Assembly (NCBI GenBank): GCA_934454125.1
Contig: CAKSFA010000002.1
Span: 77,463 to 141,462 of the forward strand
Direction: 5' to 3'
Origin: an uncultured Eubacteriales bacterium
GTDB taxonomy: Bacteria > Bacillota > Clostridia > Oscillospirales > Acutalibacteraceae
DNA length: 64,000 nt
This document shows positions 26,548-35,103 of the stretch, in pieces (the first letter of the stretch is position 1; every line of letters begins with the position of its first letter). The position numbers were made by a program, and so were the translations under genes. The notes beneath the pieces were generated by a model, which worked only from the letters and a program-made list of their open reading frames with translations, had not been told where the DNA came from and ran no database searches.

Positions 26548-27669
26548 TTATTTCATTCCTGTCATGAGTTGCATCAGCTCCGCAATCTGCGCGCAGCCCT
26601 GCGCTGTATCAAATTTACTGCACGCATCACGCATCACAGTAAGCTCCTCCGGGTGCTCCAGCAAAGTCTGTAGCGCCGCCGCACAGCTTTCTCCCTTGCG
26701 CAACCGTTTTGCCATTCCATTCCGCTCCAAAAAGCTGGCATTGTCCTCCTCCGGTCCGGGTATCGAATCAAACACCAGCATCGGCAAATCGCTTGCCAAT
26801 GCCTCACTCACAGTGAGCCCACCCGGCTTTGTAATCAAAAGATCACTGGCATGCATATACCGCTCCACTTCCTCGGTAAACAACAGCAATCTGGTAAACA
26901 CCGGGCTCAGCAACGCTGTTGTCTGCAATGTCTGGTACAGCCGTTTATTCTTTCCGGTAATCACAACCATCTGAAATTCCCGCGGTATGCGCACAATCTC
27001 CCGATAAATCTGCACAATATTTTTCACACCAAAACTGCCCGCCATCAACAACACAGTCATCTTATTCGCATCCAGTCCCAACTCACGCCTCAAAACAACC
27101 TTGTCTCCGCGGTCAAAAAATCGCTCCGGCACCGGTATCCCAAACGGGTGTATTTTCTCCCGCGGCACACCAAAATCCCGCACCATCGGTTCCACCATAT
27201 CAGCACATGCTACCAAATACCCATCCGCCTGCTCTGCAATCCAGGTCTTATGCGGCCCATAATCGGTCATCAGCACCAGCAGCTTTGCCTGCACCAGTTC
27301 CTTGCTTTTCAGATGAGAGGTCATCTCTCCGGCAAACGGGTGCGTTGCCACAATCACATCTGGCCCAAATTCATTGATCACCGAAAGCAACCGTCTGCCC
27401 AACGCATCATTCATTTTGGGCACCAGCTTTGCAAGCGGGCCGTCGTGGTTTGTCTTGCGATACATCCGCCCAAAAATCGACGGCGTTTTGGTGGCAACAA
27501 ACCGATACCCCCCGCATATTACTTTGTCATACAGATAATTTGTTTCTTTCAGCGCATCCGCTGTGCGCACCTGCACCTGTGGCATATTCCTCTGCAAAAA
27601 CTCTGCCAGTGCCGCAGCAGCACGCAAATGTCCGCCGCCTGCCGCCGCTGTAAAGATCAATACCTTCAC
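26548..27669 (-). CDS. MGDG-synthase/UgtP-like family 28 glycosyltransferase
   Basis: About 373 residues. N-terminal VLIFTAAAGGGHLRAAAALAEFL (acceptor/membrane domain typical of MGDG synthases and UgtP), LVLMTDYGPHKTWI, VLLMAGSFGVKN, and the UDP-sugar site LITKPGGLTVSEALASDLPML. It should transfer a hexose from UDP-sugar to diacylglycerol at the inner membrane face, making glycolipids or the lipoteichoic acid anchor. The start is taken as GTG at 27669 because AGGAGG lies 8-10 nt before it. Confidence 0.88.
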   Translation of the reverse strand: MKVLIFTAAAGGGHLRAAAALAEFLQRNMPQVQVRTADALKETNYLYDKVICGGYRFVATKTPSIFGRMYRKTNHDGPLAKLVPKMNDALGRRLLSVINEFGPDVIVATHPFAGEMTSHLKSKELVQAKLLVLMTDYGPHKTWIAEQADGYLVACADMVEPMVRDFGVPREKIHPFGIPVPERFFDRGDKVVLRRELGLDANKMTVLLMAGSFGVKNIVQIYREIVRIPREFQMVVITGKNKRLYQTLQTTALLSPVFTRLLLFTEEVERYMHASDLLITKPGGLTVSEALASDLPMLVFDSIPGPEEDNASFLERNGMAKRLRKGESCAAALQTLLEHPEELTVMRDACSKFDTAQGCAQIAELMQLMTGMK

Positions 27670-27715
27670 AACTCCCGCCTCCTTTCTGTTCACAACCCCA
27701 AACCGCTCTCTATAA

Positions 27716-27744
27716 AAGATAGCACAAAAAATAAATTCTTGCAA
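27716..27744 (-). promoter_or_regulatory. Predicted promoter of the GT28 gene
   Basis: Minus strand TTGCAA - 17 nt - TATCTT. Confidence 0.5.
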
Positions 27745-27781
27745 TTTTCTGCTGCAACCGCACGAACAACGTCGATCTCGC

Positions 27782-27810
27782 TTTACTTTTCTAATAAATC
27801 ATTATATCAT
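27782..27810 (+). promoter_or_regulatory. Predicted promoter of the VanW-family gene
   Basis: TTTACT - 17 nt - TATCAT, about 50 nt before the ATG; divergent from the GT28 promoter. Confidence 0.45.
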
Positions 27811-27861
27811 AATCTCACAATCCGCGAAACCAAATTGTCCAAATTTCTGGGAGGAACCACC

Positions 27862-29448
27862 ATGGAAGAAAACCGCACCATTCACAAAAAGCGTATCCTC
27901 GTTGCCGTATGCGGCGCCGTTGCTGTTTTAATCACAGCCGTTGTAATCTTGCTTGCCACCAATGGTCTGCGCATTTTCAGCATCGGCATGCCCGCCCCTT
28001 CCTATTCACAAACCGAGCGCTTTTCTCCCGGCATTTCCATTGCCGGCATCGACCTTTCCGGCATGACAAAAGAGCAAGCCCTGCAAACCCTTACCGCACA
28101 AGAACTCTACCCCGAAGGATATGAACTGCTCTTGACTTACCAGGAGCAAACCATCTCCGTCACTGGCAAAGATCTCCCCTTCGACCTACGCCTGCAGCAA
28201 GCCGTTGACCAGGCTTACGCCTATAACTGGCATTGCACACAAAAAGAGCATACTGATCGCGTTTCCTCCCTTGCCGTCTCTCCGCAAGATTTCACCCTTG
28301 AACCCACCCTGCTCACCGACCAACTAGAGCCTACGCTCGCCGCACTAACAGCCTCCTGCAATCGTACCCCGCAAGAGCCCACCATCACCGATTTTCAAAA
28401 CGGCGTTTTCTCCATTTCACAACCGGTAGACGGCGTCCAGGTCAACACCGCCGCACTGGCCAACGCAGTCTCCGCCCTACTACAAACTGAAAAAACCGGA
28501 ACACTCCCCATCCCCACCGAATCACTCCCTTGCGCCAAAACTGCCGAAGAGGTTCGTGCCAATATGAAGCAACTTGGCTCTTTCAGCACCGTCTCCACCA
28601 ACACAGCCAACGGCAACCACAACATGCGCCTGGCCGCCAACGCCACAAACGGCACAGTTCTTGCGCCCGGCGGCTCCTTCTCCTTTAACAACACCACAGG
28701 CGATACCACCAACGCCTCCAATGGTTACCGCCCCGCCACAGCTATTTCCGGTGGCAAATTCGTTCAAGAATACGGCGGCGGTATCTGTCAGGTTTCTTCC
28801 ACCATTTACGGTGCTGCACTGCGCTCAAACATGACCATTCTCTCACGCACCAATCACACCTATCCCTCCTCCTACGTTCCCATTGGGCTAGATGCAACCG
28901 TCTCCTACGGCGCAGTAGACTTCATGTTCCGCAACGACACCGACTACCCGGTCTACATCGCCGCCGGCATGGACGGTGCCACCGTCTGGGTCACACTATA
29001 TGGCTACCAGTCGCCCGACTATGATACCATCGAACCTACTGCCTGGATCACCGAAACCATCGCCAAACCCGCCGCACAATACCAAACCGACAATGCCCTT
29101 ACCCCTAATCCAAACCCTTCCGGCGCTGCGGTATTGCGCCGCGCCGGCAATGCAGGCTACAAAACTGCCGCCTCCCGCACCTTCTATAAAAACGGCGCCA
29201 TCATCAAAACAGAGTCTTTGTCCTCCAGTTATTATCCCCCCTTCTGCGATCTTTACGCCCTCCCGCCGCAGGGCACAACACCTGAACCGCCCACACAACC
29301 AACACAGCCCACAACACCTGAGCCACCGATTGTCTCTGAACCGGAATCCACTTCTCAACCAGAAAACTCCGCATCCTCCCAGCCACCAACCGAGTCCCAG
29401 CTCCCGTCAGAATCCCAACCTTCCTCCGAAAACACCGTCTCTTCCTGA
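27862..29448 (+). CDS. VanW-family cell-wall protein with peptidoglycan-binding-like domain
   Basis: 528 residues. Membrane anchor (about 10-35), two lobes of a YoaR-like putative peptidoglycan-binding domain (GISIAGIDLSGMTKEQALQTL ...; DFQNGVFSISQPVDGVQV), then VanW (NMRLAANATNGTVLAPGGSFSFNNTTG ... YGGGICQVSSTIYGAAL), a beta domain, and a Pro/Glu/Ser/Gln-rich tail (from about 465). VanW proteins are linked to glycopeptide-resistance clusters but their function is not known. GGGAGG site before the ATG. Codon third positions are strongly C-biased, in line with the strand skew. Confidence 0.9.
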   Translation: MEENRTIHKKRILVAVCGAVAVLITAVVILLATNGLRIFSIGMPAPSYSQTERFSPGISIAGIDLSGMTKEQALQTLTAQELYPEGYELLLTYQEQTISVTGKDLPFDLRLQQAVDQAYAYNWHCTQKEHTDRVSSLAVSPQDFTLEPTLLTDQLEPTLAALTASCNRTPQEPTITDFQNGVFSISQPVDGVQVNTAALANAVSALLQTEKTGTLPIPTESLPCAKTAEEVRANMKQLGSFSTVSTNTANGNHNMRLAANATNGTVLAPGGSFSFNNTTGDTTNASNGYRPATAISGGKFVQEYGGGICQVSSTIYGAALRSNMTILSRTNHTYPSSYVPIGLDATVSYGAVDFMFRNDTDYPVYIAAGMDGATVWVTLYGYQSPDYDTIEPTAWITETIAKPAAQYQTDNALTPNPNPSGAAVLRRAGNAGYKTAASRTFYKNGAIIKTESLSSSYYPPFCDLYALPPQGTTPEPPTQPTQPTTPEPPIVSEPESTSQPENSASSQPPTESQLPSESQPSSENTVSS

Positions 29449-29496
29449 GTTCTCATAATCCTCTACCGCACCGCAATGCCATTTCTTCCAAAAAGA

Positions 29497-29524
29497 TTGC
29501 TTTTTCTGCACGATATTGTATAAT
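29497..29524 (+). promoter_or_regulatory. Predicted promoter of the GT2 gene
   Basis: TTGCTT - 16 nt - TATAAT, about 46 nt before the TTG start. Confidence 0.6.
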
Positions 29525-29569
29525 AAAATGAATGTGTTTTTATTCTGCCGCAGAAAGGAGAGGTCCCGC

Positions 29570-30580
29570 TTGGAAAACAAGGAAGGGCGCGCGCAACCGC
29601 CAAAAATTTCAGTTCTCATGCCGGTTTATAATGTTGCAAAATTTTTGCCAAAATGCCTGCAAACCATTATGGATCAAACCTTCCGCGATTTCCGTCTCAT
29701 CGCTGTCAACGACGGTTCCACCGACGATTGCCTTCAAATTCTGCGCGATTTTGCCCGGCGCTATCCCAATATCACAGTCATCGACCAACCCAACGCCGGC
29801 ATGTCCATGGCACGCAATGCCGCCCTTGCATTGGCCGACAGTCCCTATGTTTGCTTTGTCGACAGTGATGACTACTTGGCTCCCACCTTCCTGCAAGAGC
29901 TGTACCAGGCCATCACCATTCACCAGGCAGACATCGCCTGCTGCTACTACTACTATCACTTTGTCGAGTCAGACATTCTCTACAAATACCCCTTCCGCAC
30001 TGCCGGCGTTTTCTCAAAAGAAGAAGCCCTCAAAAAGCTGCTCAAAGACGTGCAGATCCAAAGCCTTGCCTGGAACAAAATCTACAAGCGCTCTTTGTTT
30101 ACCGAAAACGCCATCACCTTTCCCTCCATGGCGTTTGAAGATATGGCCATCGCCCACAAGCTCTTCTCCCAGGCAGAAAAGGTCGTTGTAATCAACCGCG
30201 CATTGTATTATTACAACCAGCAAAACGCCAGCACGCTGGCCACCATCAACGCCAAAAAAATCAACGATTTCATTCTGGCCACAGCCATGGTGCGCGCTTC
30301 ACTCGACCAGTCTGGCGTTTATGAAAAATACAAAAAAGCTTACCGCTCTCTGACCAAAAAAACCGGCTGGTGCTGCTTGTACTACGCCATCAAAATGCAC
30401 CGCAAAAACAAGTCCATGGGCGGCGTATGGTCAAATATGAAAAAAATCCGCAGCGCGCTGTCCTTCTGCGCCAGCAAATCGTTCGACTGCAACACCTATG
30501 TCTACGATCTCCCCGGCGTACTCAGCCCGCATGAATTCGATAAAAAACCCAGAATTTCAAAACCAAAAAAAGAAGACTGA
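29570..30580 (+). CDS. Glycosyltransferase family 2
   Basis: 336 residues. GT-A fold: ISVLMPVYNVAKFL, NDGSTDDC, NAGMSMARNAAL, and the metal-binding FVDSDDY. Similar enzymes add sugars to capsule, teichoic acid or glycolipid precursors; acceptor unknown. The start is TTG at 29570, 10 nt after AAAGGAGAGG, which would be internal if the earlier in-frame ATGs were used. C-terminus is basic (KKPRISKPKKED), possibly membrane-associating. Confidence 0.9.
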   Translation: MENKEGRAQPPKISVLMPVYNVAKFLPKCLQTIMDQTFRDFRLIAVNDGSTDDCLQILRDFARRYPNITVIDQPNAGMSMARNAALALADSPYVCFVDSDDYLAPTFLQELYQAITIHQADIACCYYYYHFVESDILYKYPFRTAGVFSKEEALKKLLKDVQIQSLAWNKIYKRSLFTENAITFPSMAFEDMAIAHKLFSQAEKVVVINRALYYYNQQNASTLATINAKKINDFILATAMVRASLDQSGVYEKYKKAYRSLTKKTGWCCLYYAIKMHRKNKSMGGVWSNMKKIRSALSFCASKSFDCNTYVYDLPGVLSPHEFDKKPRISKPKKED

Positions 30581-30593
30581 TTATTCCACCCAA

Positions 30594-30626
30594 AAGCCAA
30601 CCGCGCCGCAAGGCAGTTGGCTTTTA
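30594..30626 (+). terminator. Terminator of the GT2 gene
   Basis: AAGCCAAC / GTTGGCTT stem then TTAT; weak T-run but clear stem. Confidence 0.7.
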
Positions 30627-30648
30627 TCGTCAAAAAAGGAGGTTCCCC

Positions 30649-32553
30649 ATGCAAGACGGTTTCTTTCGTGCCGCAGCCGCCGTACCGCAGATGCAACCGG
30701 CCAACTGCCAGCACAACGCCCAACAGATCATTTCCCTTGCAAAGCAGGCAATCCAGCAAAACATCAGCGCTCTTGTCTTCCCTGAGCTTTGCCTTACCGG
30801 CTGCACTTGCGGCAGCCTGTTTTTGCAACAACCGCTGCTGTTTGCTGCACAGCAGTCACTGCAAACCGTTCTCTCCGCCCTGCATGGCACAAACCTGCTC
30901 TATGTCATCGGTTTACCCGTCTCGCTTTCCTCAAACGTATATAACTGCGCCGCCGTCTGCTTGGGCAGCAAAATTCTCGGCATCGTGCCCAAAACACACT
31001 GCTCCAACCGCCATGCCTCCCTCGAAACCCTCTATTTCTCTCCGGCTCCTTCCGCCCAAACCATCACACTGTGCGAACAAACCGTTCTATTCGGCACCGA
31101 CCTCCTCTTTGCCTGCTCCAATCTGCCCCACCTTTCCTTCGGCGTCGAGATCGGCACCGACGCAAACGCAATCACACCGCCCGCCCACCACTTCATACAA
31201 GCCGGCGCAACCCTCATTCTGCATCCCTGCGCCTACGCCGATTCCGTCATAGCAACCGCGCAAAACTGCTCCCCGGCACAAACACAGTCCGCCCTCCTGC
31301 TGTGCGCTTATGTTTCCGCCAATGCCGGTGCTGGCGAATCCACCACAGACGCCGTCTTTTCCGGTCAAACTTACCTAGCCGAAAACGGTGTATTGCTGGC
31401 GCAAAGCACACCGTTCTCCACCGGCCTTACCTCCGCTGACTTTGACCTCACTCTGCTCCTTCAGGAGCGCCGCCTGAACGGCCGCCACACTCACCCAGAT
31501 GCCGCGCTACGCACGGTTTCCTTTGCCCTGCCGGTCAAATCCTTACAGCTCAACCGTCCTGTCACACGCAACCCCTTCTTGCCGCCCCACACCGCAGATC
31601 TTCCCGAATACTGCGAAACCATCTTAAATATCCAGGCACAGGGACTCAAAACTCGTTTGCAGCACATCGGTAGCAAAAACGTTGTAGTCGGTGTCTCCGG
31701 CGGGCTTGATTCCGCCCTTGCGCTGCTGGTCTGCGCACGCGCTTTCTCTCTGCTGCAATATGATCCCTCCGGCATCACTGCCGTTTCCATGCCCTGTTTT
31801 GGCACCACCGAACGCACACGCCAAAATGCCAACACTCTAGCTCAAGCGTTGGGCTGCACATTCCGCGAGATTGACCTCTCCGCTGCCGTCCACCAACATT
31901 TTCAAGACATCTCCCATCCCGTCTCCGAGCACAACATCGTCTTTGAAAATGCCCAGGCACGTCAGCGCACACAAGTCCTGATGAACATCGCCAACCAAAC
32001 CGGCGGTCTCGTTGTCGGCACCGGTGATCTCTCCGAATCTGCACTGGGCTGGGCCACCTACGGCGGCGACCATCTCTCTATGTACAACGTCAACGCCAGC
32101 GTACCAAAAACGGTCTGCCGCTGTCTGGTTGCGCACTGTGCGGGTACCAGCACCCCCACGCTGGCCAATTTGTTGCAAGATATTCTACAAACTCCCGTCA
32201 GCCCAGAGCTGCTCCCGCCCCAGCAAGGCGACATCTCCCAAAAAACCGAAGCCCTCATCGGTCCCTACGACCTCCACGACTTTGTGTTGTATTACACCCT
32301 GCGCTACGGCTTTGCTCCGCATAAAATCTTCCGCCTTGCCCATCTGGCCTTCAATACAACGTATGACAACGCCACCATCAAACACTGGATGACCGTGTTC
32401 TATCAGCGCTTCTTCGCTCAACAGTTCAAGCGCTCCTGTCTGCCAGACGGCCCTGCCATCAGCACACTATCCCTCTCTCCTCGCACCAACTGGCACATGC
32501 CCAGCGACGCTTCACCAGAAAATTGGCTTGCAGATTTAAACACAATTTCTTAA
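30649..32553 (+). CDS. nadE: Glutamine-dependent NAD+ synthetase
   Basis: 634 residues. The N-terminal nitrilase-type glutaminase domain has Glu in FPELCL, Lys in PKTHC, and Cys in LHPCAYA. The C-terminal synthetase domain has the PP-loop GVSGGLDSALALLV and GTGDLSESALGWATYGGDH. It amidates deamido-NAD using glutamine-derived ammonia and ATP. AAAAGGAGG site 6 nt before ATG. Confidence 0.97.
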   Translation: MQDGFFRAAAAVPQMQPANCQHNAQQIISLAKQAIQQNISALVFPELCLTGCTCGSLFLQQPLLFAAQQSLQTVLSALHGTNLLYVIGLPVSLSSNVYNCAAVCLGSKILGIVPKTHCSNRHASLETLYFSPAPSAQTITLCEQTVLFGTDLLFACSNLPHLSFGVEIGTDANAITPPAHHFIQAGATLILHPCAYADSVIATAQNCSPAQTQSALLLCAYVSANAGAGESTTDAVFSGQTYLAENGVLLAQSTPFSTGLTSADFDLTLLLQERRLNGRHTHPDAALRTVSFALPVKSLQLNRPVTRNPFLPPHTADLPEYCETILNIQAQGLKTRLQHIGSKNVVVGVSGGLDSALALLVCARAFSLLQYDPSGITAVSMPCFGTTERTRQNANTLAQALGCTFREIDLSAAVHQHFQDISHPVSEHNIVFENAQARQRTQVLMNIANQTGGLVVGTGDLSESALGWATYGGDHLSMYNVNASVPKTVCRCLVAHCAGTSTPTLANLLQDILQTPVSPELLPPQQGDISQKTEALIGPYDLHDFVLYYTLRYGFAPHKIFRLAHLAFNTTYDNATIKHWMTVFYQRFFAQQFKRSCLPDGPAISTLSLSPRTNWHMPSDASPENWLADLNTIS

Positions 32554-32560
32554 CGCAAAC

Positions 32561-32589
32561 AAAAAAGCGCCTGATCAGGCGCTTTTTTT
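32561..32589 (+). terminator. Terminator of nadE
   Basis: AAAAAAGCGCCTGATCAGGCGCTTTTTTT, a perfect palindrome; also usable on the other strand. Confidence 0.9.
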
Positions 32590-32595
32590 GCATCA

Positions 32596-32624
32596 TAAAA
32601 ACCTGCCCAAAAACGGGGCAGGTC
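32596..32624 (-). terminator. Terminator of the citrate synthase gene
   Basis: Minus strand ACCTGCCCC - GTTTTT - GGGCAGGT then TTTT. Confidence 0.85.
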
Positions 32625-32627
32625 TAT

Positions 32628-33992
32628 TTATGCTCTGTCATTCAAGTTGATATAAGGTCGCCGCTGCGCAATACTGCGATACGCCGGCCTAATGATCTTA
32701 CTATTATTCAGCAACTCCTCAATGCGGTGCGCACTCCATCCGGCAATCCGTGCAATCGCAAACAACGGCGTATACAACTCTGCCGGCAAATCCAGCATGC
32801 TATAAATAAAACCGCTGTAAAAATCAACATTGGCGCTCACACCCTTGTAGATTTTCCGCTCCTGCGCAATCACTTCCGGAGCCAACCGCTCCACCATGCT
32901 GTAAAGCGCATACTCTTCTTGCCGCCCCTTTTCTTCCGAAAGCCCCTGCACAAACTGTCCCAACAGCTTTGCACGCGGGTCAGAGAGCGAATACACCGCA
33001 TGCCCCACACCATAAATCAACCCGCTTTTGTCAAAACCCTCCTTGCGCAACAGCGAAACCAAATATGCCCGCACCTGGTCTTCACTCGTCCAGTCGCGCA
33101 CCGTCTGCTTCATGTCCTCAAACATCTGCGTCACCTTGATGTTCGCCCCTCCATGCTTTGGCCCTTTCAAAGAGCCAAGCGCCGCTGCAATCGCAGAATA
33201 CGTGTCCGTTCCCGAAGAAGACACCACATGCGTAGTAAACGTCGAGTTATTTCCCCCGCCGTGCTCTGCATGCAACACAAGCGCCAAATCCAGCAGCCGC
33301 GCTTCCATCTGGGTATAGCTGCTGTCCGGCCGCAGCAAATGCAAAAGATTCTCCGCCGTTGAAAGCTCCGGCTGCGGCGCATGAATAATCAGGCTCTGCT
33401 CATCATGATAATGCCGGTAGCAATGGTAGCCATAAACCGCCAAAACCGGCAGCAGTGCAATCAACTGCATGCACTGCGCCAACACATTTGGTATCGAGGT
33501 GTCGCTTGGCATCTCATCATATGCATACAACGTCAGCACACTTCTTGCCAAAGCATTCATCATGTCTGGGCTGGGCGCCTTCATAATAATATCCCGCACA
33601 AATGTAGTCGGCAGCGTGCGGTAATTGGCCAAAAGCCGCTCAAAATCGGCCAACTGAGTTTTATCCGGCAAATCGCCAAACAACAGCAGATACACCGTCT
33701 CCTCAAACCCAAACCGTTCCTGTGCTGTAAAACCAGCCACCAAATCGGCAACGTCAAACCCACGGTAAAACAACCGCCCTTCACACGGCACACGCTCACC
33801 GTCAATCTCCTCGTCGGCACACACTTCCGAAATTTCCGTCAGTCCTGCCAACACGCCCCTGCCGTTAATGTCCCGCAGTCCACGTTTTACCTCATATTTT
33901 CCAAACAAAGCCGGGTCAATGCCGCCACGCTGTGTGCACAGCTTAGCCAGCGCTATAATCTCCGGCGTAACCTCCGAATATCTTTGATTCAT
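32628..33992 (-). CDS. gltA: Citrate synthase
   Basis: 454 residues, the Gram-positive/clostridial type with about 60 extra N-terminal residues. GRLFYRGFDVADLV, LHAEHGGGNNSTFT (first catalytic His), GSLKGPKHGGAN, YGVGHAVYSLSDPRA (second His), and NVDFYSGFIY with the catalytic Asp are present. It condenses acetyl-CoA and oxaloacetate. Here it is alone, without aconitase or isocitrate dehydrogenase nearby, so it may mainly serve glutamate synthesis. GGGAGGAT-type site before ATG. Confidence 0.95.
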   Translation of the reverse strand: MNQRYSEVTPEIIALAKLCTQRGGIDPALFGKYEVKRGLRDINGRGVLAGLTEISEVCADEEIDGERVPCEGRLFYRGFDVADLVAGFTAQERFGFEETVYLLLFGDLPDKTQLADFERLLANYRTLPTTFVRDIIMKAPSPDMMNALARSVLTLYAYDEMPSDTSIPNVLAQCMQLIALLPVLAVYGYHCYRHYHDEQSLIIHAPQPELSTAENLLHLLRPDSSYTQMEARLLDLALVLHAEHGGGNNSTFTTHVVSSSGTDTYSAIAAALGSLKGPKHGGANIKVTQMFEDMKQTVRDWTSEDQVRAYLVSLLRKEGFDKSGLIYGVGHAVYSLSDPRAKLLGQFVQGLSEEKGRQEEYALYSMVERLAPEVIAQERKIYKGVSANVDFYSGFIYSMLDLPAELYTPLFAIARIAGWSAHRIEELLNNSKIIRPAYRSIAQRRPYINLNDRA

Positions 33993-34368
33993 CCGATCCT
34001 CCCCTTCTGTAAATAAAAAATCGTATTGTCTCGGTATCCATTCCCCCGCTTCTCATCTCAAATTTATTTTATTTCAAACAGAGTCATTCCTCTGTCTCTC
34101 TTTTACATCTCAACGATTTTCATTATACCATAAAAAACTACGCTTCACAAGCCATAAATTTGTTAATTATTTATAAAAACTGCTCTCTCCCCCCTCAAAA
34201 CCTATGCAAAACCACACCAGCTTCACGCCTCAACCCAGCACAAAAATCTCCCACCATCAAACTACAACCACAATCACAGCGCCATTCCCATATCACCCGC
34301 TCCGCCACCACACAATTCTTATACACCTTCTTCAATCTCCCTCAAATCCATTCCACATCATCCAACCA
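33993..34368. other. Gene-free intergenic tract, G-depleted from about 34170
   Basis: No convincing coding region on either strand. From about 34170 the top strand has very few G and many A and C, like the tracts at 4660 and 49632. The minus-strand citrate synthase promoter should lie near 34000-34150, which is AT-rich. Confidence 0.5.
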
Positions 34369-34413
34369 CAAAACGATGCTCCTTTTGCACCAACACAGCA
34401 CAAAAGGAGCATC
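34369..34413 (-). terminator. Terminator of the double-glycine peptide operon
   Basis: A perfect 13-bp stem (GATGCTCCTTTTG / CAAAAGGAGCATC) with 13-nt loop, followed on the minus strand by GTTTTG. It lies about 54 nt after the last peptide gene. Confidence 0.75.
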
Positions 34414-34466
34414 CTCATAACCAGCTCACACCATTTTTTCAAATCTCCCTCCTTCTCACGCCCTGC

Positions 34467-34607
34467 TTACTTTTTTCCTGCCTGATCAATCCCAATCCCA
34501 ACTGCAAGCCCACTTAATACTGTCGCCGCATATACCAATAGCAAAACCAATTCTCCTCCCGCCGTTTTGCTCATCTGTTTTTCTGTCAATGCATAAAATC
34601 GTTTCAC
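34467..34607 (-). CDS. Double-glycine leader peptide 3 (candidate bacteriocin/pheromone precursor)
   Basis: 46 residues from GTG (site GGGGGTG 8 nt upstream). The leader MKRFYALTEKQMSKTAGG is 18 residues and ends in Gly-Gly, the recognition site of C39 peptidase-ABC transporters. The predicted mature peptide (28 residues) is almost entirely hydrophobic with a GLAVG (GxxxG) motif and ends DQAGKK. Leader positions QM (11-12) and GG (17-18) align exactly with the two genes upstream. Only 16 nt separate it from gene 2. No transporter or recognised immunity gene is nearby. Confidence 0.75.
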   Translation of the reverse strand: MKRFYALTEKQMSKTAGGELVLLLVYAATVLSGLAVGIGIDQAGKK

Positions 34608-34623
34608 CACACTGCACCCCCAA

Positions 34624-34776
34624 TCACTTCTGCGCCTTGTCCAAGGCCGCAGAAATTTTACTTCCAAACCCAACTGCAGATAAAAACGCCAAACAAAATC
34701 CAATTACCATCGCAATCGCAATTCCGCCGGAAATTCCACTCATCTGCTGTTCCCGCAATGCAAAAAATGTTTTCAT
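34624..34776 (-). CDS. Double-glycine leader peptide 2
   Basis: 50 residues. Leader MKTFFALREQQMSGISGG, 18 residues ending in Gly-Gly, very like that of gene 3 (shared xFxAL..xQMS pattern). The mature part (32 residues) is hydrophobic, contains one Cys, a GFG turn, and a cationic tail (SAALDKAQK). Site AAGGAGAG 7 nt before ATG, overlapping the stop of gene 1 region (12-nt gap). Confidence 0.8.
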   Translation of the reverse strand: MKTFFALREQQMSGISGGIAIAMVIGFCLAFLSAVGFGSKISAALDKAQK

Positions 34777-34788
34777 ATTCAACTCTCC

Positions 34789-34935
34789 TTATTTGTTGTT
34801 TTTCACTGCTCCGGCAACAATCCCGCCAAAGCTTGCCCCTGCAAAAAAGCAAGAAACCGTCGTCATCACAATCGCCAACAGCCCTCCGCTCACTCGTTCC
34901 ATCTGCCATTGCGTCATCCGATTCCAAGTTCGCAT
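34789..34935 (-). CDS. Double-glycine leader peptide 1
   Basis: 48 residues. Leader MRTWNRMTQWQMERVSGG, again 18 residues with QM at 11-12 and GG at 17-18. Mature part (30 residues) is hydrophobic with one Cys, FAGASFGG (GxxxG), and a basic end VKNNK. Site GGAGGAGAG 6 nt before ATG. First gene of the three-gene set. Such sets are typical of class II (two- or multi-peptide) bacteriocins or peptide signals; the actual role is inferred. Confidence 0.78.
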   Translation of the reverse strand: MRTWNRMTQWQMERVSGGLLAIVMTTVSCFFAGASFGGIVAGAVKNNK

Positions 34936-35033
34936 ACCTCTCTCCTCCTTCCTGTCAGCATACCCAAAGCATACCGTGCCCATGCTAAATCCTCATTAAA
35001 TTCATTTTAAAACTTCCCAAAATTTTCCCAATC

Positions 35034-35062
35034 AAAAAAAGCCTGCCCAATCCTGGCAAGCT
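35034..35062 (-). terminator. Terminator of the MTA/SAH nucleosidase gene
   Basis: Minus strand AGCTTGCC - 7 nt - GGCAGGCT then TTTTTTT. A promoter-like TTGAGG-18-TATAAT (35064-35093, minus) sits immediately before it, so the hairpin could instead act as an attenuator for the peptide genes. Confidence 0.75.
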
Positions 35063-35063
35063 C

Positions 35064-35093
35064 ATTATAAAATACCTTTCAAAATACCCTCAA
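35064..35093 (-). promoter_or_regulatory. Possible promoter of the double-glycine peptide genes
   Basis: Minus strand TTGAGG - 18 nt - TATAAT. Transcription from it would begin just before the hairpin at 35034-35062, about 120 nt before peptide gene 1. Confidence 0.4.
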
Positions 35094-35103
35094 TGCATCA
35101 CAA

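Noticed and set aside
26851..27861. A long in-frame extension upstream of the VanW protein
   Set aside because: It runs antisense through the GT28 gene; the VanW start at 27862 has a GGGAGG site and a signal-anchor sequence right after it.
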